Notes: generated by a model not told the origin, from the sequence alone. A stretch of DNA of 64,000 nucleotides from Candidatus Flexifilum breve (GCA_016717205.1 JADKGC010000005.1:124001-188000), one strand, 5' to 3'; positions 52,762-62,126 are shown, numbered from the stretch's first letter. Program-made: numbers and translations.

Positions 52762-53466
52762 ATGAATGATCATTTGCCCGTTAAATTGGATGAAGTGCGG
52801 GAAATACCAGCTTTCCGCGATTTGCCACTCGAACAGGTGCGTAGTGTGTCTGCATTGATGGTTCGCAGCCACTACGCGCCCGGTCAGATTATCTTCTTGG
52901 AAGGCGAAAAAGCCTGTTCGCTGTGGTTTGTCTTTGAAGGACGGGTCAAAATCATCAAGCAGTCCTTGAACGGGCGCGTTCAGGGATTATGCTTAATGAA
53001 CCAAGGTAAATGCTTCGGTGGTTGCTCCCTTTTCGATATGAAAGATAACCCAGCTACGGCTCAAGCGCTCGACCATGTCACGCTGTTCGTATTACCAGAA
53101 ACCGGGGTCGAGAAGTTGGGAGCAAGCGACCCGAATCTCGTGAAGGCGCTGCTTCATGTGTACAGCCAACGGCTAGAACATCTCGCCCGTGTAAGCGAGA
53201 CATTGGGCGCATGGACAGCAGCAGATCGCATCAACGACTGCCTGCTCACCTATGCCAATCGTGCTACGCAAGAAGTCGTCGTCGAACTCACTCATGAGCG
53301 TCTGGCGGCGCTTTCTGGTACAGTGCGTGAGGTTGTCACCCGGCACCTCAATCTCCTCGAAAAAGAGGGGATCGTTCACAATGAGAGCCGACGTATCATC
53401 CTGTTGAATCCCGATGCCTTGCTCCCTCCCTGTGCCTGTGACGAGCAGCGACCTAACGTGATTTAG
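52762..53466 (+). CDS. Crp/Fnr family transcription regulator 1
   Basis: This 234-residue protein has an N-terminal cyclic-nucleotide-binding-like beta roll ('YAPGQIIFLEGEKACSLWFV', 'FEGRVKIIKQS') and a C-terminal winged helix with recognition segment 'LAALSGTVREVVTRHLNLLE'. The N-terminal Cys cluster of oxygen-sensing Fnr is absent, so it is more like Crp, Dnr or NnrR regulators that respond to nitrogen oxides or redox state; the signal cannot be read. A Cys-x-Cys pair lies at the C terminus ('PPCACDEQ'). It sits upstream of a second family member and nosZ, and its recognition helix fits TGTGA-type half sites. Confidence 0.88.
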   Translation: MNDHLPVKLDEVREIPAFRDLPLEQVRSVSALMVRSHYAPGQIIFLEGEKACSLWFVFEGRVKIIKQSLNGRVQGLCLMNQGKCFGGCSLFDMKDNPATAQALDHVTLFVLPETGVEKLGASDPNLVKALLHVYSQRLEHLARVSETLGAWTAADRINDCLLTYANRATQEVVVELTHERLAALSGTVREVVTRHLNLLEKEGIVHNESRRIILLNPDALLPPCACDEQRPNVI

Positions 53467-53472
53467 GTCACA
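53457..53472. promoter_or_regulatory. CRP/FNR-type operator before regulator 2
   Basis: CGTGATTTAGGTCACA is a near-perfect TGTGA-N6-TCACA palindrome overlapping the end of regulator gene 1. If the centre lies at -41.5, TATGCT (53494-53499) is a fitting -10 box with transcription starting near 53506, before the gene at 53534. Confidence 0.7.
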
Positions 53473-53533
53473 TCTCTTCTCCGCTTTCGCCTCTATGCTG
53501 ACACTATAAGTCAGTGACGATAGTGGTCTTTAT

Positions 53534-54226
53534 ATGATGATCGGCGTTGAGCTTCTTTCTAAGTTCGATTCGATTGCCGGACTCAGTCCCCGTACGCAGC
53601 GCTGCATTGCCGAGAAAACTATCACCGCCGACGTTGCGGCAGAAGCGAGTCTCTATCAGCAGGGTGACCCGCCCTGCGCGTTTTACATGCTTGAAACTGG
53701 GCGAGTGAAACTGTACCGCCAGTCGAAGGACAAACGCCAGATTCTGGCACTGCTTGCGCCCGGTGAATGCCTAGGAGCAGAGTCACTGTCAACAGGCGGA
53801 ATAAGCCCGTTCACGGCAACGGCGCTGACCCCGGTAACCGCGCTCTGTGTGCCACCAGATCCCCTGCAAGTGCTGTTGGACGAACACCCGGATTTTCAAG
53901 AAGTGTTTCTGCGACTGATCACCGATCGGTTGAAACAGTTTGTGACCCTCGTTCACGATCTAGCGTTTCGAGATGTGACATCCCGGTTGGCCATGGTCTT
54001 GGTGGCACGTGCTGATCTCGAAGGAAAAGAGGTCGACGATGGTGTTTTGCTCGACCGCCTGCTCTCACAGCAAGAGTACGCTGACATGGTGGGAACTGTC
54101 CGCGAAGTCGTCTCACGAACCTTCAAGCGTTTTGAAGACGAAAACCTCGTCCATTTGACCCGTACCAGCATCCTCATCCGTGATTGTGACCGACTCCGGG
54201 CTATCGCGCTGCTTGAAGCGCGTTGA
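53534..54226 (+). CDS. Crp/Fnr family transcription regulator 2
   Basis: This 230-residue protein has a beta roll ('LYQQGDPPCAFYMLETGRVK', 'LAPGECLGAESLSTGG'), a long dimerisation helix near 120-145 and a winged helix ending 'YADMVGTVREVVSRTFKRFE'. It lacks the Fnr iron-sulphur Cys pattern. The 'GTVREVVSR' recognition helix is the same as in regulator 1 except at one or two positions, so both may read the same sites. An operator lies in its own promoter, suggesting auto- or cross-regulation, and another lies between it and nosZ. Confidence 0.88.
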   Translation: MMIGVELLSKFDSIAGLSPRTQRCIAEKTITADVAAEASLYQQGDPPCAFYMLETGRVKLYRQSKDKRQILALLAPGECLGAESLSTGGISPFTATALTPVTALCVPPDPLQVLLDEHPDFQEVFLRLITDRLKQFVTLVHDLAFRDVTSRLAMVLVARADLEGKEVDDGVLLDRLLSQQEYADMVGTVREVVSRTFKRFEDENLVHLTRTSILIRDCDRLRAIALLEAR

Positions 54227-54257
54227 ATTGTTGATCTACGCCAAATCAACTACCTCA

Positions 54258-54273
54258 TGTGACTTGGGTCACA
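54258..54273. promoter_or_regulatory. CRP/FNR-type operator before nosZ
   Basis: TGTGACTTGGGTCACA is a perfect TGTGA-N6-TCACA palindrome. A centre at -41.5 puts the start near 54307, with CATGAT (54295-54300) as -10; an alternative -10 is TATAAC at 54306. Activation of nosZ by one of the adjacent Crp/Fnr regulators is the likely meaning. Confidence 0.8.
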
Positions 54274-54374
54274 TCTGACTTTCCAGCTCCGTTCCATGAT
54301 GAGCGTATAACGGTGCCCCGGTGTTGTGGCACAGCTAATACGCTTAGAATCGTTTCATTCAAGGAACGGAGAAA

Positions 54375-56366
54375 ATGATTTCGCATAAGTTTTCCTCAAG
54401 AGTTTTGTTCATCGGGGCAGTGATCCTCGTAGCAATCGTGCTAACCGTGGTGGTCTCTCCGCGCGTCAGTACGACCGCGCAGAGCGGGGCAACCGATTGG
54501 CAAGCCATCGCCGCTGAACGCGGACTGACTGAAGCCGATCTGCGCGCCGCCGCTATGACCTATACGCCCAGCGGCGTCATGGATGAATACGTCATGTTCG
54601 CATCGGCTGGTCAAGGTGGACAGGTGTTGGCAATCGGTCTACCATCCATGCGTCTGCTGCGTCTGATTTCAGTCTTCACGCCGGAATCATGGCAAGGCTA
54701 TGGCTACGGCGCAGGCAACGAAGTATTGGAACAGGGTTTCATCGACGGACAGGAAATTCTGTGGGGCGACACGCATCACCCCGCGTTGAGCGAAACCAAT
54801 GGCGAATACGATGGGCAGTGGTTGTTCATTGGCGATAAGGCCAATGGGCGTGTCGCCGTGATCGATCTACGCGACTTTGAGACCAAGCAGATCGTTCACA
54901 ATCCGGCATTCCTCAATGATCACGGTGGCACATTCGTGACCCCGAATACCGAGTACATTGTCGAAGGCGGTCAATATGGGCTGCCGCTCGGTGGTGATTA
55001 CGCGCCGCTCGCAGACTACCAGAATTCCTACAGTGGCATGATCACCTTCTGGAAGTTCGACCGTGACACCGGACGTATCGACTACAGCCAGTCGTTCGCG
55101 ATGGAGCTACCGCCCTACTGGCAGGATCTGTGCGATTCCGGCAAGGGTGTCTCTGAAGGTTGGATTTTCTGCAACTCGTTCAACGCAGAGATGGCGACAG
55201 GTGGCATCGAGAGCGGCAACCCACCCTTTGAAGCGGGGGTAAGCCGTGGTGCGGTCGATTACCTGCACATCATCAACATCAATGCAGCGGAAGCGGTCTT
55301 CCAAAATGGTGGAGCGGTCGACATCGCCGGATTCAACGTCATCCCGCTGGAAACTGCGATTGCCAACAATCTGCTGTATCTTGCACCCGAACCCCGCAGC
55401 CCGCATGGCGCAGACGTAACGCCGCGCGGCGATTTCATCGTCGTCGGTGGCAAACTTGATCCGCACGTTTCCGTGTACAGCTTCCAACGCATTCAAGATA
55501 CGATTGCTGCCGGAACGACGGAGACTGATGCCTTTGGCGTGCCGGTGCTGCCATTGGAAAGCGTGTTGGAGGCGCAGGTCGAGTTGGGGCTTGGGCCGCT
55601 GCACACCGTCTTTGATAATCAGGGCTACGCCTATACCAGCTTATTCCTCGACAGCGCGGTCGCTCGTTGGAGCATCGGCGCGGAAGGCTACCGTCCGCAG
55701 GACGGTTGGACGCTGATCAGCAAGACGCCCGTTCAGTACAACGTCGGTCACTTGGCCGCTGCTGAAGGCGATACTGCCTCGCCCGATGGAAATTACCTAG
55801 TGGCGCTCAATAAATGGTCGGTGGATCGTTTCTTGAGCACAGGTCCGCTGCTCCCCCAGAACCTTCAGTTGATCGATATTTCGCAGCCCGGCGACTTCAC
55901 GCAGATCCTGTACGACCTGCCGATCACAGGGGCAGAACCACACTACGCCCAGATCATCGCTGCTGACAAACTGAACGCATGGGAGGTCTACCCGGAGGTC
56001 GGATGGGATCCTTTCACGCAATCCGTCGATCCTAATGCCGTGTTACAGGGCACAGAAGGCATTACTCGCGACGGTAATAATGTCAACGTGCGTATGACGG
56101 CGGTACGCAGCCATTTCACGCCAGAACATGTCGAAATTCAGGCTGGCGATCACGTGACGTGGACCATCACGAATGTCGAGCGCGCCCGTGATGCGACGCA
56201 TGGGTTCTCGATCCCGTTCTACAACATCAACTTGAGCATTGAACCGGGTGAATCGATTACATTCGAGTTCGATGCCACCCGCTCCGGTGTCTTCAGCTTC
56301 TACTGCACCGAATTCTGCTCCGCACTCCACCTCGAAATGATGGGCTATCTACTGATACCCGAATAG
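54375..56366 (+). CDS. nosZ: Nitrous-oxide reductase (clade II type)
   Basis: This 663-residue exported multicopper enzyme reduces N2O to N2. The N terminus is a plain Sec-type hydrophobic leader without a twin-Arg motif, as in clade II (atypical) NosZ. All seven His ligands of the CuZ cluster can be placed: 'DTHHP' near 132, 'NDHGG' near 180, 'SPHGAD' near 342, 'GPLHTVF' near 407, 'VGHLAA' near 456 and 'AEPHYAQ' near 520. The C-terminal CuA domain has 'THGFSIPFYN' and 'YCTEFCSALHLEMMGYL'. The frame is intact, with AAGGAACGGAG before the start and a CRP/FNR-type operator about 100 bases upstream. Downstream genes supply maturation and electron transfer. Confidence 0.96.
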   Translation: MISHKFSSRVLFIGAVILVAIVLTVVVSPRVSTTAQSGATDWQAIAAERGLTEADLRAAAMTYTPSGVMDEYVMFASAGQGGQVLAIGLPSMRLLRLISVFTPESWQGYGYGAGNEVLEQGFIDGQEILWGDTHHPALSETNGEYDGQWLFIGDKANGRVAVIDLRDFETKQIVHNPAFLNDHGGTFVTPNTEYIVEGGQYGLPLGGDYAPLADYQNSYSGMITFWKFDRDTGRIDYSQSFAMELPPYWQDLCDSGKGVSEGWIFCNSFNAEMATGGIESGNPPFEAGVSRGAVDYLHIININAAEAVFQNGGAVDIAGFNVIPLETAIANNLLYLAPEPRSPHGADVTPRGDFIVVGGKLDPHVSVYSFQRIQDTIAAGTTETDAFGVPVLPLESVLEAQVELGLGPLHTVFDNQGYAYTSLFLDSAVARWSIGAEGYRPQDGWTLISKTPVQYNVGHLAAAEGDTASPDGNYLVALNKWSVDRFLSTGPLLPQNLQLIDISQPGDFTQILYDLPITGAEPHYAQIIAADKLNAWEVYPEVGWDPFTQSVDPNAVLQGTEGITRDGNNVNVRMTAVRSHFTPEHVEIQAGDHVTWTITNVERARDATHGFSIPFYNINLSIEPGESITFEFDATRSGVFSFYCTEFCSALHLEMMGYLLIPE

Positions 56367-56440
56367 TCCCCAGTCCCCGCCGGGTGACCGGGGCGCTCGT
56401 TCCGGTTACCCACCTCTAGCTCTTGCAGATGAGGTTTATG

Positions 56441-57111
56441 ATGACCACTAAAGCAATCTCCCCGACGGACGGCAAAGCCGCCGGAAACACCAAACAAGCG
56501 GGTCTGCGACGCTGGCTCAAGTGGCTGCCGTCGCTGACATTCGTTGTTGCCGCTGCCCTGCTGCTGATCTCTATCAGCCAACCCTACTGGGGACTTGTGC
56601 TGCAAGCGCCGCAGTATCCCGGCGGGTTGCAAATGCGCGTCTTCGTCAATTACATGACGGGCGACGAGGATCCTCGACTGGACGAAGTCCGAGAAATCGA
56701 TGGTCTAAACCATTACATCGGCATGAAGTCGCTTTATGAAGCGGCGAAATTTGAGCGGTCAATCGCCATTCCCGTAGTCATCCTCATGATCGGCTTGCTG
56801 CTCATCGCGGCTGGCTTGCAGCGGCGCTGGACATGGGTGTTGACGATCCCGCACTTACTTTCCCGTTCGTCTTTCTCGCCGATCTCGCGTTCTGGATGAC
56901 GAACTACGGACAAAACCTCGATCCCTATGCGCCGCTTTCCAGTGCAATTCAGCCGTTCACGCCGCCGATCCTTGGTGAAGGGGTCATCGGCCAATTCAGT
57001 ACCGTCGCTTATGTGGATACCGGTTGGTACATCATCTTTGCAGGAGCAGTGTTGATTGCCATCGGATTAGCAATCAAACTGATCGGCAAGCTGAGAACAG
57101 AAAGAGGCTAG
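56441..57111 (+). pseudogene. nos-cluster membrane protein, frameshifted
   Basis: Two frames encode parts of one membrane protein of about 223 residues. The first has a helix ('WLPSLTFVVAAALLLISIS'), 'YWGLVLQAPQYPGGLQMRVF', 'REIDGLNHYIGMKSL' and a second helix. The second frame gives 'ALTFPFVFLADLAFWMTNYG' and a final helix. Inserting one G near 56851 (CCCGCAC to CCCGGCAC) joins them as 'WVLTIPALTFPFVFLADL', so one base is missing. I do not know an established name for this family here; the position between nosZ and nosD suggests a role in N2O reduction. GAGG lies before the ATG at 56441. Confidence 0.7.
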
Positions 57112-57117
57112 GGCGAC

Positions 57118-58575
57118 ATGAACACGCGCCCGGTACACGCCATCACGCGGATGCTTGTGATCGCTGCTCTGCTCGTCTTGATCGGTGCGCAGGTCACGGC
57201 GGTTTATGCTCAAGACAGCCTGATCGTTGGCGCGGACGGCGAGTTTGCGACCATTGAGGCGGCGCTAGCCGCCGCGAACGCGGGCGATACCATCGAAGTT
57301 CACAGTGGAATCTACCCCGCACCGCTGATAATCGACAAGCGAGTGACGCTGATCGGGATCGACCAGCCGATCATTGATGGAGGCGGCGCGGGGAGTCTGG
57401 TGCTGATCAGCGCACCACAAGTGGTGTTCAGCGGATTCATGGTCCGCGGCAGCGGTTCCAGCCTGACGCACGAAGATACAGGCATCGTCATTCAGGCGAC
57501 AGGCGTCACCGTCAGTGACAATTTGCTTGAAGAAGTGCTGTTCGGCATCTACTTTGCCGACGCTTCGGACGGAATTGCGCGGAACAATATTATTCACGGC
57601 AAGGCGCTGGACGAGAGCATGCGGGGCGACGGAATTCGCGTGTGGTACAGCAACAACGTTCAACTACTCGGTAACGAGATCACGTTTTGACGCGATACGC
57701 TCATCTGGTATGCCGACAATATCACCATCCGTGACAACCATATCCACGACAACCGCTATGGGCTGCACTTCATGTATAACGAAAACGCGATTGTCGAGAA
57801 CAATATTATCGAGAACAACGCTGTCGGCGCTTACATGATGTATTCTGCCGGACTGGTCATGACGGGCAACCAGTACATCAACAATCGCGGGGCGAGCGGT
57901 TACGGTATTGCTCTCAAAGATATGGATAATGCCCGCGTGACCGATAATGCTTTCATCGGCAATGTTGTCGCCATCTATCTGGATAATTCCCCGTCACTGG
58001 TCGATATTTACAATACGCTCAGCCACAACTTTATCGCCTACAACGATGTGGGGCTGATGGGACTTCCCTCAGTTCAGCGCAACATCTTTCAATCCAACAG
58101 TTTCGTCGAAAACTATCAGCAGGTTGCGGTGCAAGGGCGGGGCAATCTGTTAGGCAACCTGTGGAGCGCAGAGGGCAGCGGCAATTATTGGAGTAACTAT
58201 GTCGGCTATGACCGTGACAGCGACAATATCGGCGACCTGCCGTTCCGCGCAGAGCGTTTGTTTGAGAGCCTTGCCGACAGTGAACCTGCGTTAAGGTTAT
58301 TCCTGTTCAGTCCCGCCAGTCAGGCCATTGACTTTGCCGCATCGGCCTTCCCCTCACTTCGGCCTGATCCAAAAGCCATTGATGATGCCCCACTGATGAA
58401 TTTTGAACTGCCTTCGGGGATGCTCCCCACCCCACAAGGAAGCTCTCCATCTCTGCTGGCGGCCGCACTTTTGCTGCTGGCAATTGGGCTTGTGATCTGT
58501 GTGCTGACCCTGTCTGGAAGTCGGCAGCCAAAATCAATGCGCAAACGGCAAGAAATTGTTCAGACGAGTAGCTAG
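57118..58575 (+). pseudogene. nosD: NosD copper-site maturation protein with in-frame TGA
   Basis: This 485-codon frame encodes a periplasmic-type beta-helix protein with a signal peptide and a C-terminal membrane helix ('SLLAAALLLLAIGLVICVLT'). 'GEFATIEAALAAANAGDTIE' followed by 'VHSGIY', and later 'RYGLHFMYNENAIVENN', are typical NosD/CASH repeats. An in-frame TGA at 57688-57690 follows 'LLGNEITF', and the same frame continues at once with 'RDTLIWYADN', which is clearly NosD. NosD works with NosF and NosY in assembling the CuZ site. If the stop is real, the product is cut to 190 residues. It lies 6 bases after the membrane gene. Confidence 0.88.
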
Positions 58576-58591
58576 GCAGCGAGGAAACGCC

Positions 58592-59470
58592 ATGATCACC
58601 GCGAAAAATGTCACTAAACGCTATGGCAAAGTAGCCGCCTTGAACGATGTTTCGTTCGCCATCCGAGCAGGTGAATCGGTCGCGCTGTGGGGGGCGAATG
58701 GCGCGGGTAAGACGACGACACTACGCTGCCTGTTGGGAGTGCAAGGTTTTGAAGGCGAATTAATTGTCAACGACATCGACGTGCGCAAGCAGGGCAAGGC
58801 CGCGCGGGCGGCCATTGGTTATGTTCCACAAGAAACTGCTTTCTATGATATGACCGTGCTGGAAACGCTCCGATTCTATGCTCGACTTAAGAAAGCGGCA
58901 CAGCAGCGCGTCGGCGAAGTGCTGGAACAGGTTCAGCTTGACAATCACAGCGCCAAACGAGTCAACATGCTCTCCGGCGGTATGAAACAGCGATTAGCAC
59001 TGGCGGTCGCACTGCTGGCAGACCCGCCGGTGTTGGTGCTGGATGAGCCGACGGCGAATCTCGATGTTCAGGCGCAGCGCGACTTCATTCACACGATTCA
59101 AAGCCTCAATCAATCTGGCAAGACCATCGTTTTCTCCTCACACCGCCTTGATGAAGTGATCGCGCTCAGCAGTCGCGTACTGGTGCTGGCAGATGGCCGG
59201 CTGACGCTGGAATGCCCGCCACACGAATTGGCGGCGCGCCTGGGACTCCATCGCTGGCTGCGGATTTGGGTCGCACCGGAACACAAAGAGACGACGATCC
59301 AGATATTCGACCGCGAAGGCTATACCTACATGCCCAATGGTCGCAGTGTCTATGTGCAGATCACGCATGGGGGAAAGATTGCGCCACTGCGCTCGCTGGA
59401 ACAGGCAGACATCGCCGTCGAGGACTTCGACTTGATCGAAGGCGAATTACAGGGGGGTAACCATGTTTGA
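58592..59470 (+). CDS. nosF: NosF, ABC transporter ATPase for NosZ maturation
   Basis: This 292-residue ATPase has Walker A 'WGANGAGKTTTLRCLLG' near 36, ABC signature 'NMLSGGMKQRLALAVALLAD' near 127 and Walker B 'VLVLDEPTANLD' near 148, followed by an H-loop 'IVFSSHRLDEV'. With NosY and NosD it forms the complex needed for CuZ assembly. GAGGAAA precedes the ATG at 58592; a reading from 58556 is rejected. It overlaps nosY by 8 bases, so the two are co-translated. Confidence 0.93.
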   Translation: MITAKNVTKRYGKVAALNDVSFAIRAGESVALWGANGAGKTTTLRCLLGVQGFEGELIVNDIDVRKQGKAARAAIGYVPQETAFYDMTVLETLRFYARLKKAAQQRVGEVLEQVQLDNHSAKRVNMLSGGMKQRLALAVALLADPPVLVLDEPTANLDVQAQRDFIHTIQSLNQSGKTIVFSSHRLDEVIALSSRVLVLADGRLTLECPPHELAARLGLHRWLRIWVAPEHKETTIQIFDREGYTYMPNGRSVYVQITHGGKIAPLRSLEQADIAVEDFDLIEGELQGGNHV

Positions 59471-60317
59471 TGTCGCCAACATCCGCGCACTCGCCGGGAA
59501 GGAGCTCCGCGACGCGCTGCGCAACCGCTGGTTTATCGTTTTCACCCTCGCGTTCGCTGGGCTGGCGCTGGCACTGTCCGCGCTCATGCAGCCGAACGGG
59601 CTGCAAGTCCGAGCCATGAGTTTCAGCCGCACGGCTGCCAGCCTGATCAATCTCGTTTTGCTGTTTGTGCCCTTGATCGGTCTGACACTCGGTTCTGCCA
59701 ACCTAACAGGTGACCGCGAAACTGGCGCCCTGGTCTATCTGCTGGCACAACCCGTGAATCGGATCGAAGTGCTGATCGGCAAATATCTAGGGGTGGCCGG
59801 GGCGTTGCTGTCAACCTTGACGCTCGGATTCGGCGCGGCAGGTGTCGTACTGGCGCTGCAAGGCAGCGTTCAGGATGCGGGCGGCTATCTGCTGACCGTC
59901 CTGTTGGCCTATCTACTCGCACTGGCGATGCTCAGTCTCGGTTTCCTCATGTCCACGCTGGCACGCAAAACAGCGGCCGCCTTGGGCGGCGCGCTGTTTC
60001 TGTGGCTCTTTCTCGTCTTCATCGGCGATCTCGGTATTATGGGAACAACCATCTCCATGCGTCTACCTATTCAAACCATTTTCCTGATCGCCGTGCTCAA
60101 TCCGCTGCAAATGTTCAAAATCGCTTCCATCCTCACCATTCAGGCGAATCTCGAGGTCTTAGGCCCGGCAGGTCTGTACGCTACCGATCAATTCGGTGCA
60201 CTACTGCTGCCGCTCCTGCTCATGGGGCTGCTCATCTGGATATTCCTGCCGTTGGTGGCGGCTGTGGTGATTTTTGCGCGGCAGGAGAAATTCACACTCA
60301 AGGCACGCTCACGATGA
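59463..60317 (+). CDS. nosY: NosY, ABC transporter permease for NosZ maturation
   Basis: This 284-residue ABC-2 type membrane protein has six hydrophobic segments. It starts 'MFDVANIRALAGKELRDALR' with 'NRWFIVFTLAFAGLALALSA' as helix 1. The cytoplasmic loop 'LTGDRETGALVYLLAQPVNR' is the typical coupling segment of NosY permeases. It begins inside the end of nosF and ends with an ATGA overlap into the lipoprotein gene, so nosF, nosY and the lipoprotein are one tight operon. Confidence 0.92.
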   Translation: MFDVANIRALAGKELRDALRNRWFIVFTLAFAGLALALSALMQPNGLQVRAMSFSRTAASLINLVLLFVPLIGLTLGSANLTGDRETGALVYLLAQPVNRIEVLIGKYLGVAGALLSTLTLGFGAAGVVLALQGSVQDAGGYLLTVLLAYLLALAMLSLGFLMSTLARKTAAALGGALFLWLFLVFIGDLGIMGTTISMRLPIQTIFLIAVLNPLQMFKIASILTIQANLEVLGPAGLYATDQFGALLLPLLLMGLLIWIFLPLVAAVVIFARQEKFTLKARSR

Positions 60318-61057
60318 AAGCTCTGAAGGCGTTATTGAGCCTCGTTATGCTTGCGACGATTTTGGCCGCGTGTGGTCAGCAAACCACGCCGACGGCGACA
60401 CCCATCCCCGTAGAAATTTCACTGCGCGCCGAACCGGAAGCGCTCGCCGTCGGCAGCACTACCCTCATCGTAAGGGTGACGGATTTGAGTGGAACTCCAA
60501 TTGACGGCGCTGTGCTGCAAGTTCATGGAGACATGGATCACGAGGGCATGGCACCTATTGATCGTGAAGTGAACGAGAGCGTTTCCGGGGATTACCGCGT
60601 GCCCTTCGAATGGTCAATGGGCGGCGGCTGGATCGTGACCGTCACTGCGCGACTGCCGAATGACGGTGGGGAAGTCAGCGAGCGCTTTGATGTGTTTGTC
60701 GAGGCGATTTCCAGCGAAAGCATCATCAATCGTCCGACTAGCACCAGTGTATCTGCGATCAACATTGCCTATCAACCGGATCACGATCCGGTGAAATATG
60801 GCGATGCGGTGGTCATGATCAGCCTCACGGATCCTGATGGAGCGCCAATCACCGATGCCGGAGTAACCGTCACGGGCGACATGGGGCACACAGGCATGAT
60901 GCCGAGTTCTGGTACCGGTGAACATGTCGGCGGCGGTCAGTACCGAGTCCCATTACGCTGGACGATGGTTGGGGAATGGATCGTGACGGTCAGCGTGACG
61001 CTTTCCGATGGCAGTTATATCGAGCAGGTTTTCACTCAGCAAGTCGTGATCGAATAG
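60314..61057 (+). CDS. Lipoprotein with two YtkA-like domains, possible copper carrier
   Basis: This 247-residue lipoprotein has lipobox 'LAAC' (Cys20), so it should be anchored on the outer face of the membrane. Two similar domains follow, each with a Met/His-rich turn: 'VHGDMDHEGMAP' and 'VTGDMGHTGMMPSSG'. Each is followed by a G-x-Y-R-V-P and a G-x-W-I-V-T-V strand, as in YtkA-like domains. The Met/His turns suggest copper binding, and the position after nosY, where other nos clusters have nosL, suggests copper delivery to NosZ. This is inference; no NosL is in the window. Confidence 0.75.
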   Translation: MKALKALLSLVMLATILAACGQQTTPTATPIPVEISLRAEPEALAVGSTTLIVRVTDLSGTPIDGAVLQVHGDMDHEGMAPIDREVNESVSGDYRVPFEWSMGGGWIVTVTARLPNDGGEVSERFDVFVEAISSESIINRPTSTSVSAINIAYQPDHDPVKYGDAVVMISLTDPDGAPITDAGVTVTGDMGHTGMMPSSGTGEHVGGGQYRVPLRWTMVGEWIVTVSVTLSDGSYIEQVFTQQVVIE

Positions 61058-61116
61058 CACTTTGATCAGCGGCCAGCTATCCGAACCGCTGGTTTTGACC
61101 TTCTATGGAGAATCGA

Positions 61117-62097
61117 ATGTCACAGCATCACTCACCGGAAGAAACGGGATTGCTCAATCCAAACATCGTGGCAATCATTTTCTTGAGCCTATTTGGTATT
61201 ATTGCTGCCCTGATCTTCTCGCAAATGCCACCCCCACGACCGCGGGCCGAGACGCCCGCCGCCGTGGTCGCGCCGACCAGCACGCCAATTCCGCTCGTTA
61301 TGGCGACTGTACTCCCCCCCACGCCGACCAGCACCCTCGTGCCAACGGATGTGCCCACAGCAACCCCTATCCCAGAAGTCGTTACACAGGAACCCGTGGG
61401 CAGTGTAGAAATAGTTAGCGCGGCGTATGATCCGGCATTGGTCGCCCGCGGCGAAGCACAATTCGTACTCTGCGCGGCGTGTCATGGATCAGATGCGCGC
61501 GGTATTCCAAACCTAGGCAAGGACTTGGTCGAAAGTGAGTTCATTGCCGGACTGACCGATGAGGAACTGGTGCAGTTCATTACTACTGGACGTCCCATCT
61601 GGGATGCGCTGAATACCACCGGTATTGATATGCCCCCCAAAGGCGGCAATCCGGCCATGATAACGGAGGACATTCAAGCAGTGGTTGCCTACATTCGCTC
61701 ACTCTCTGCGAACGCGGCCCCGGCTGATGAACCGGTCGCGACTACTTCTCCTGAAGCTACTGCGGAGTCAGTCAGCAGCGTTGGGCCGGTCGATGCGGCG
61801 TATGATCCGGTATTGGTCGCCCGCGGCGAAGCGCAATTCGTACTCTGCGCGGCGTGTCATGGATCAGATGCGCGCGGTATTCCAAACCTAGGCAAGGACT
61901 TGGTCGAAAGTGAGTTCATCGCCGGACTGACCGATGAAGAACTGGTGCAGTTCATTACTACTGGACGTCCCATCTGGGATGCGCTGAATACCACCGGTAT
62001 TGATATGCCCCCCAAAGGCGGCAATCCGGCCATGACGACGGAGGACATTCAAGCAGTGGTTGCCTACATTCGCTCACTCTCTGCGAACGGCGGTTGA
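61117..62097 (+). CDS. Membrane-anchored di-haem cytochrome c with duplicated domain
   Basis: This 326-residue protein has an N-terminal membrane helix ('PNIVAIIFLSLFGIIAALIF'), a Pro/Thr linker rich in 'TPTSTLVPTDVPTATPIP', and two almost identical cytochrome c domains. Each has the haem-binding 'CAACH' (near 119 and 244) and an axial Met in 'GIDMPPKGGNPAM'. It is probably the electron donor to the CuA site of NosZ. I start it at 61117, with GGAG upstream; an alternative ATG is at 61105. It is the last gene before a terminator hairpin. Confidence 0.9.
   Translation: MSQHHSPEETGLLNPNIVAIIFLSLFGIIAALIFSQMPPPRPRAETPAAVVAPTSTPIPLVMATVLPPTPTSTLVPTDVPTATPIPEVVTQEPVGSVEIVSAAYDPALVARGEAQFVLCAACHGSDARGIPNLGKDLVESEFIAGLTDEELVQFITTGRPIWDALNTTGIDMPPKGGNPAMITEDIQAVVAYIRSLSANAAPADEPVATTSPEATAESVSSVGPVDAAYDPVLVARGEAQFVLCAACHGSDARGIPNLGKDLVESEFIAGLTDEELVQFITTGRPIWDALNTTGIDMPPKGGNPAMTTEDIQAVVAYIRSLSANGG
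61420..62092 (+). repeat. 375-bp internal duplication in the cytochrome c gene
   Basis: GCGGCGTATGATCCGG begins at 61420 (with one mismatch) and again at 61795, and about 295 bases after each are nearly identical. The 375-base period equals 125 codons. The near-identity at the DNA level, third positions included, shows recent duplication or gene conversion. Confidence 0.9.
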
Positions 62098-62126
62098 ACG
62101 AATATTTTCATCTGCTGAGAAGGTAC

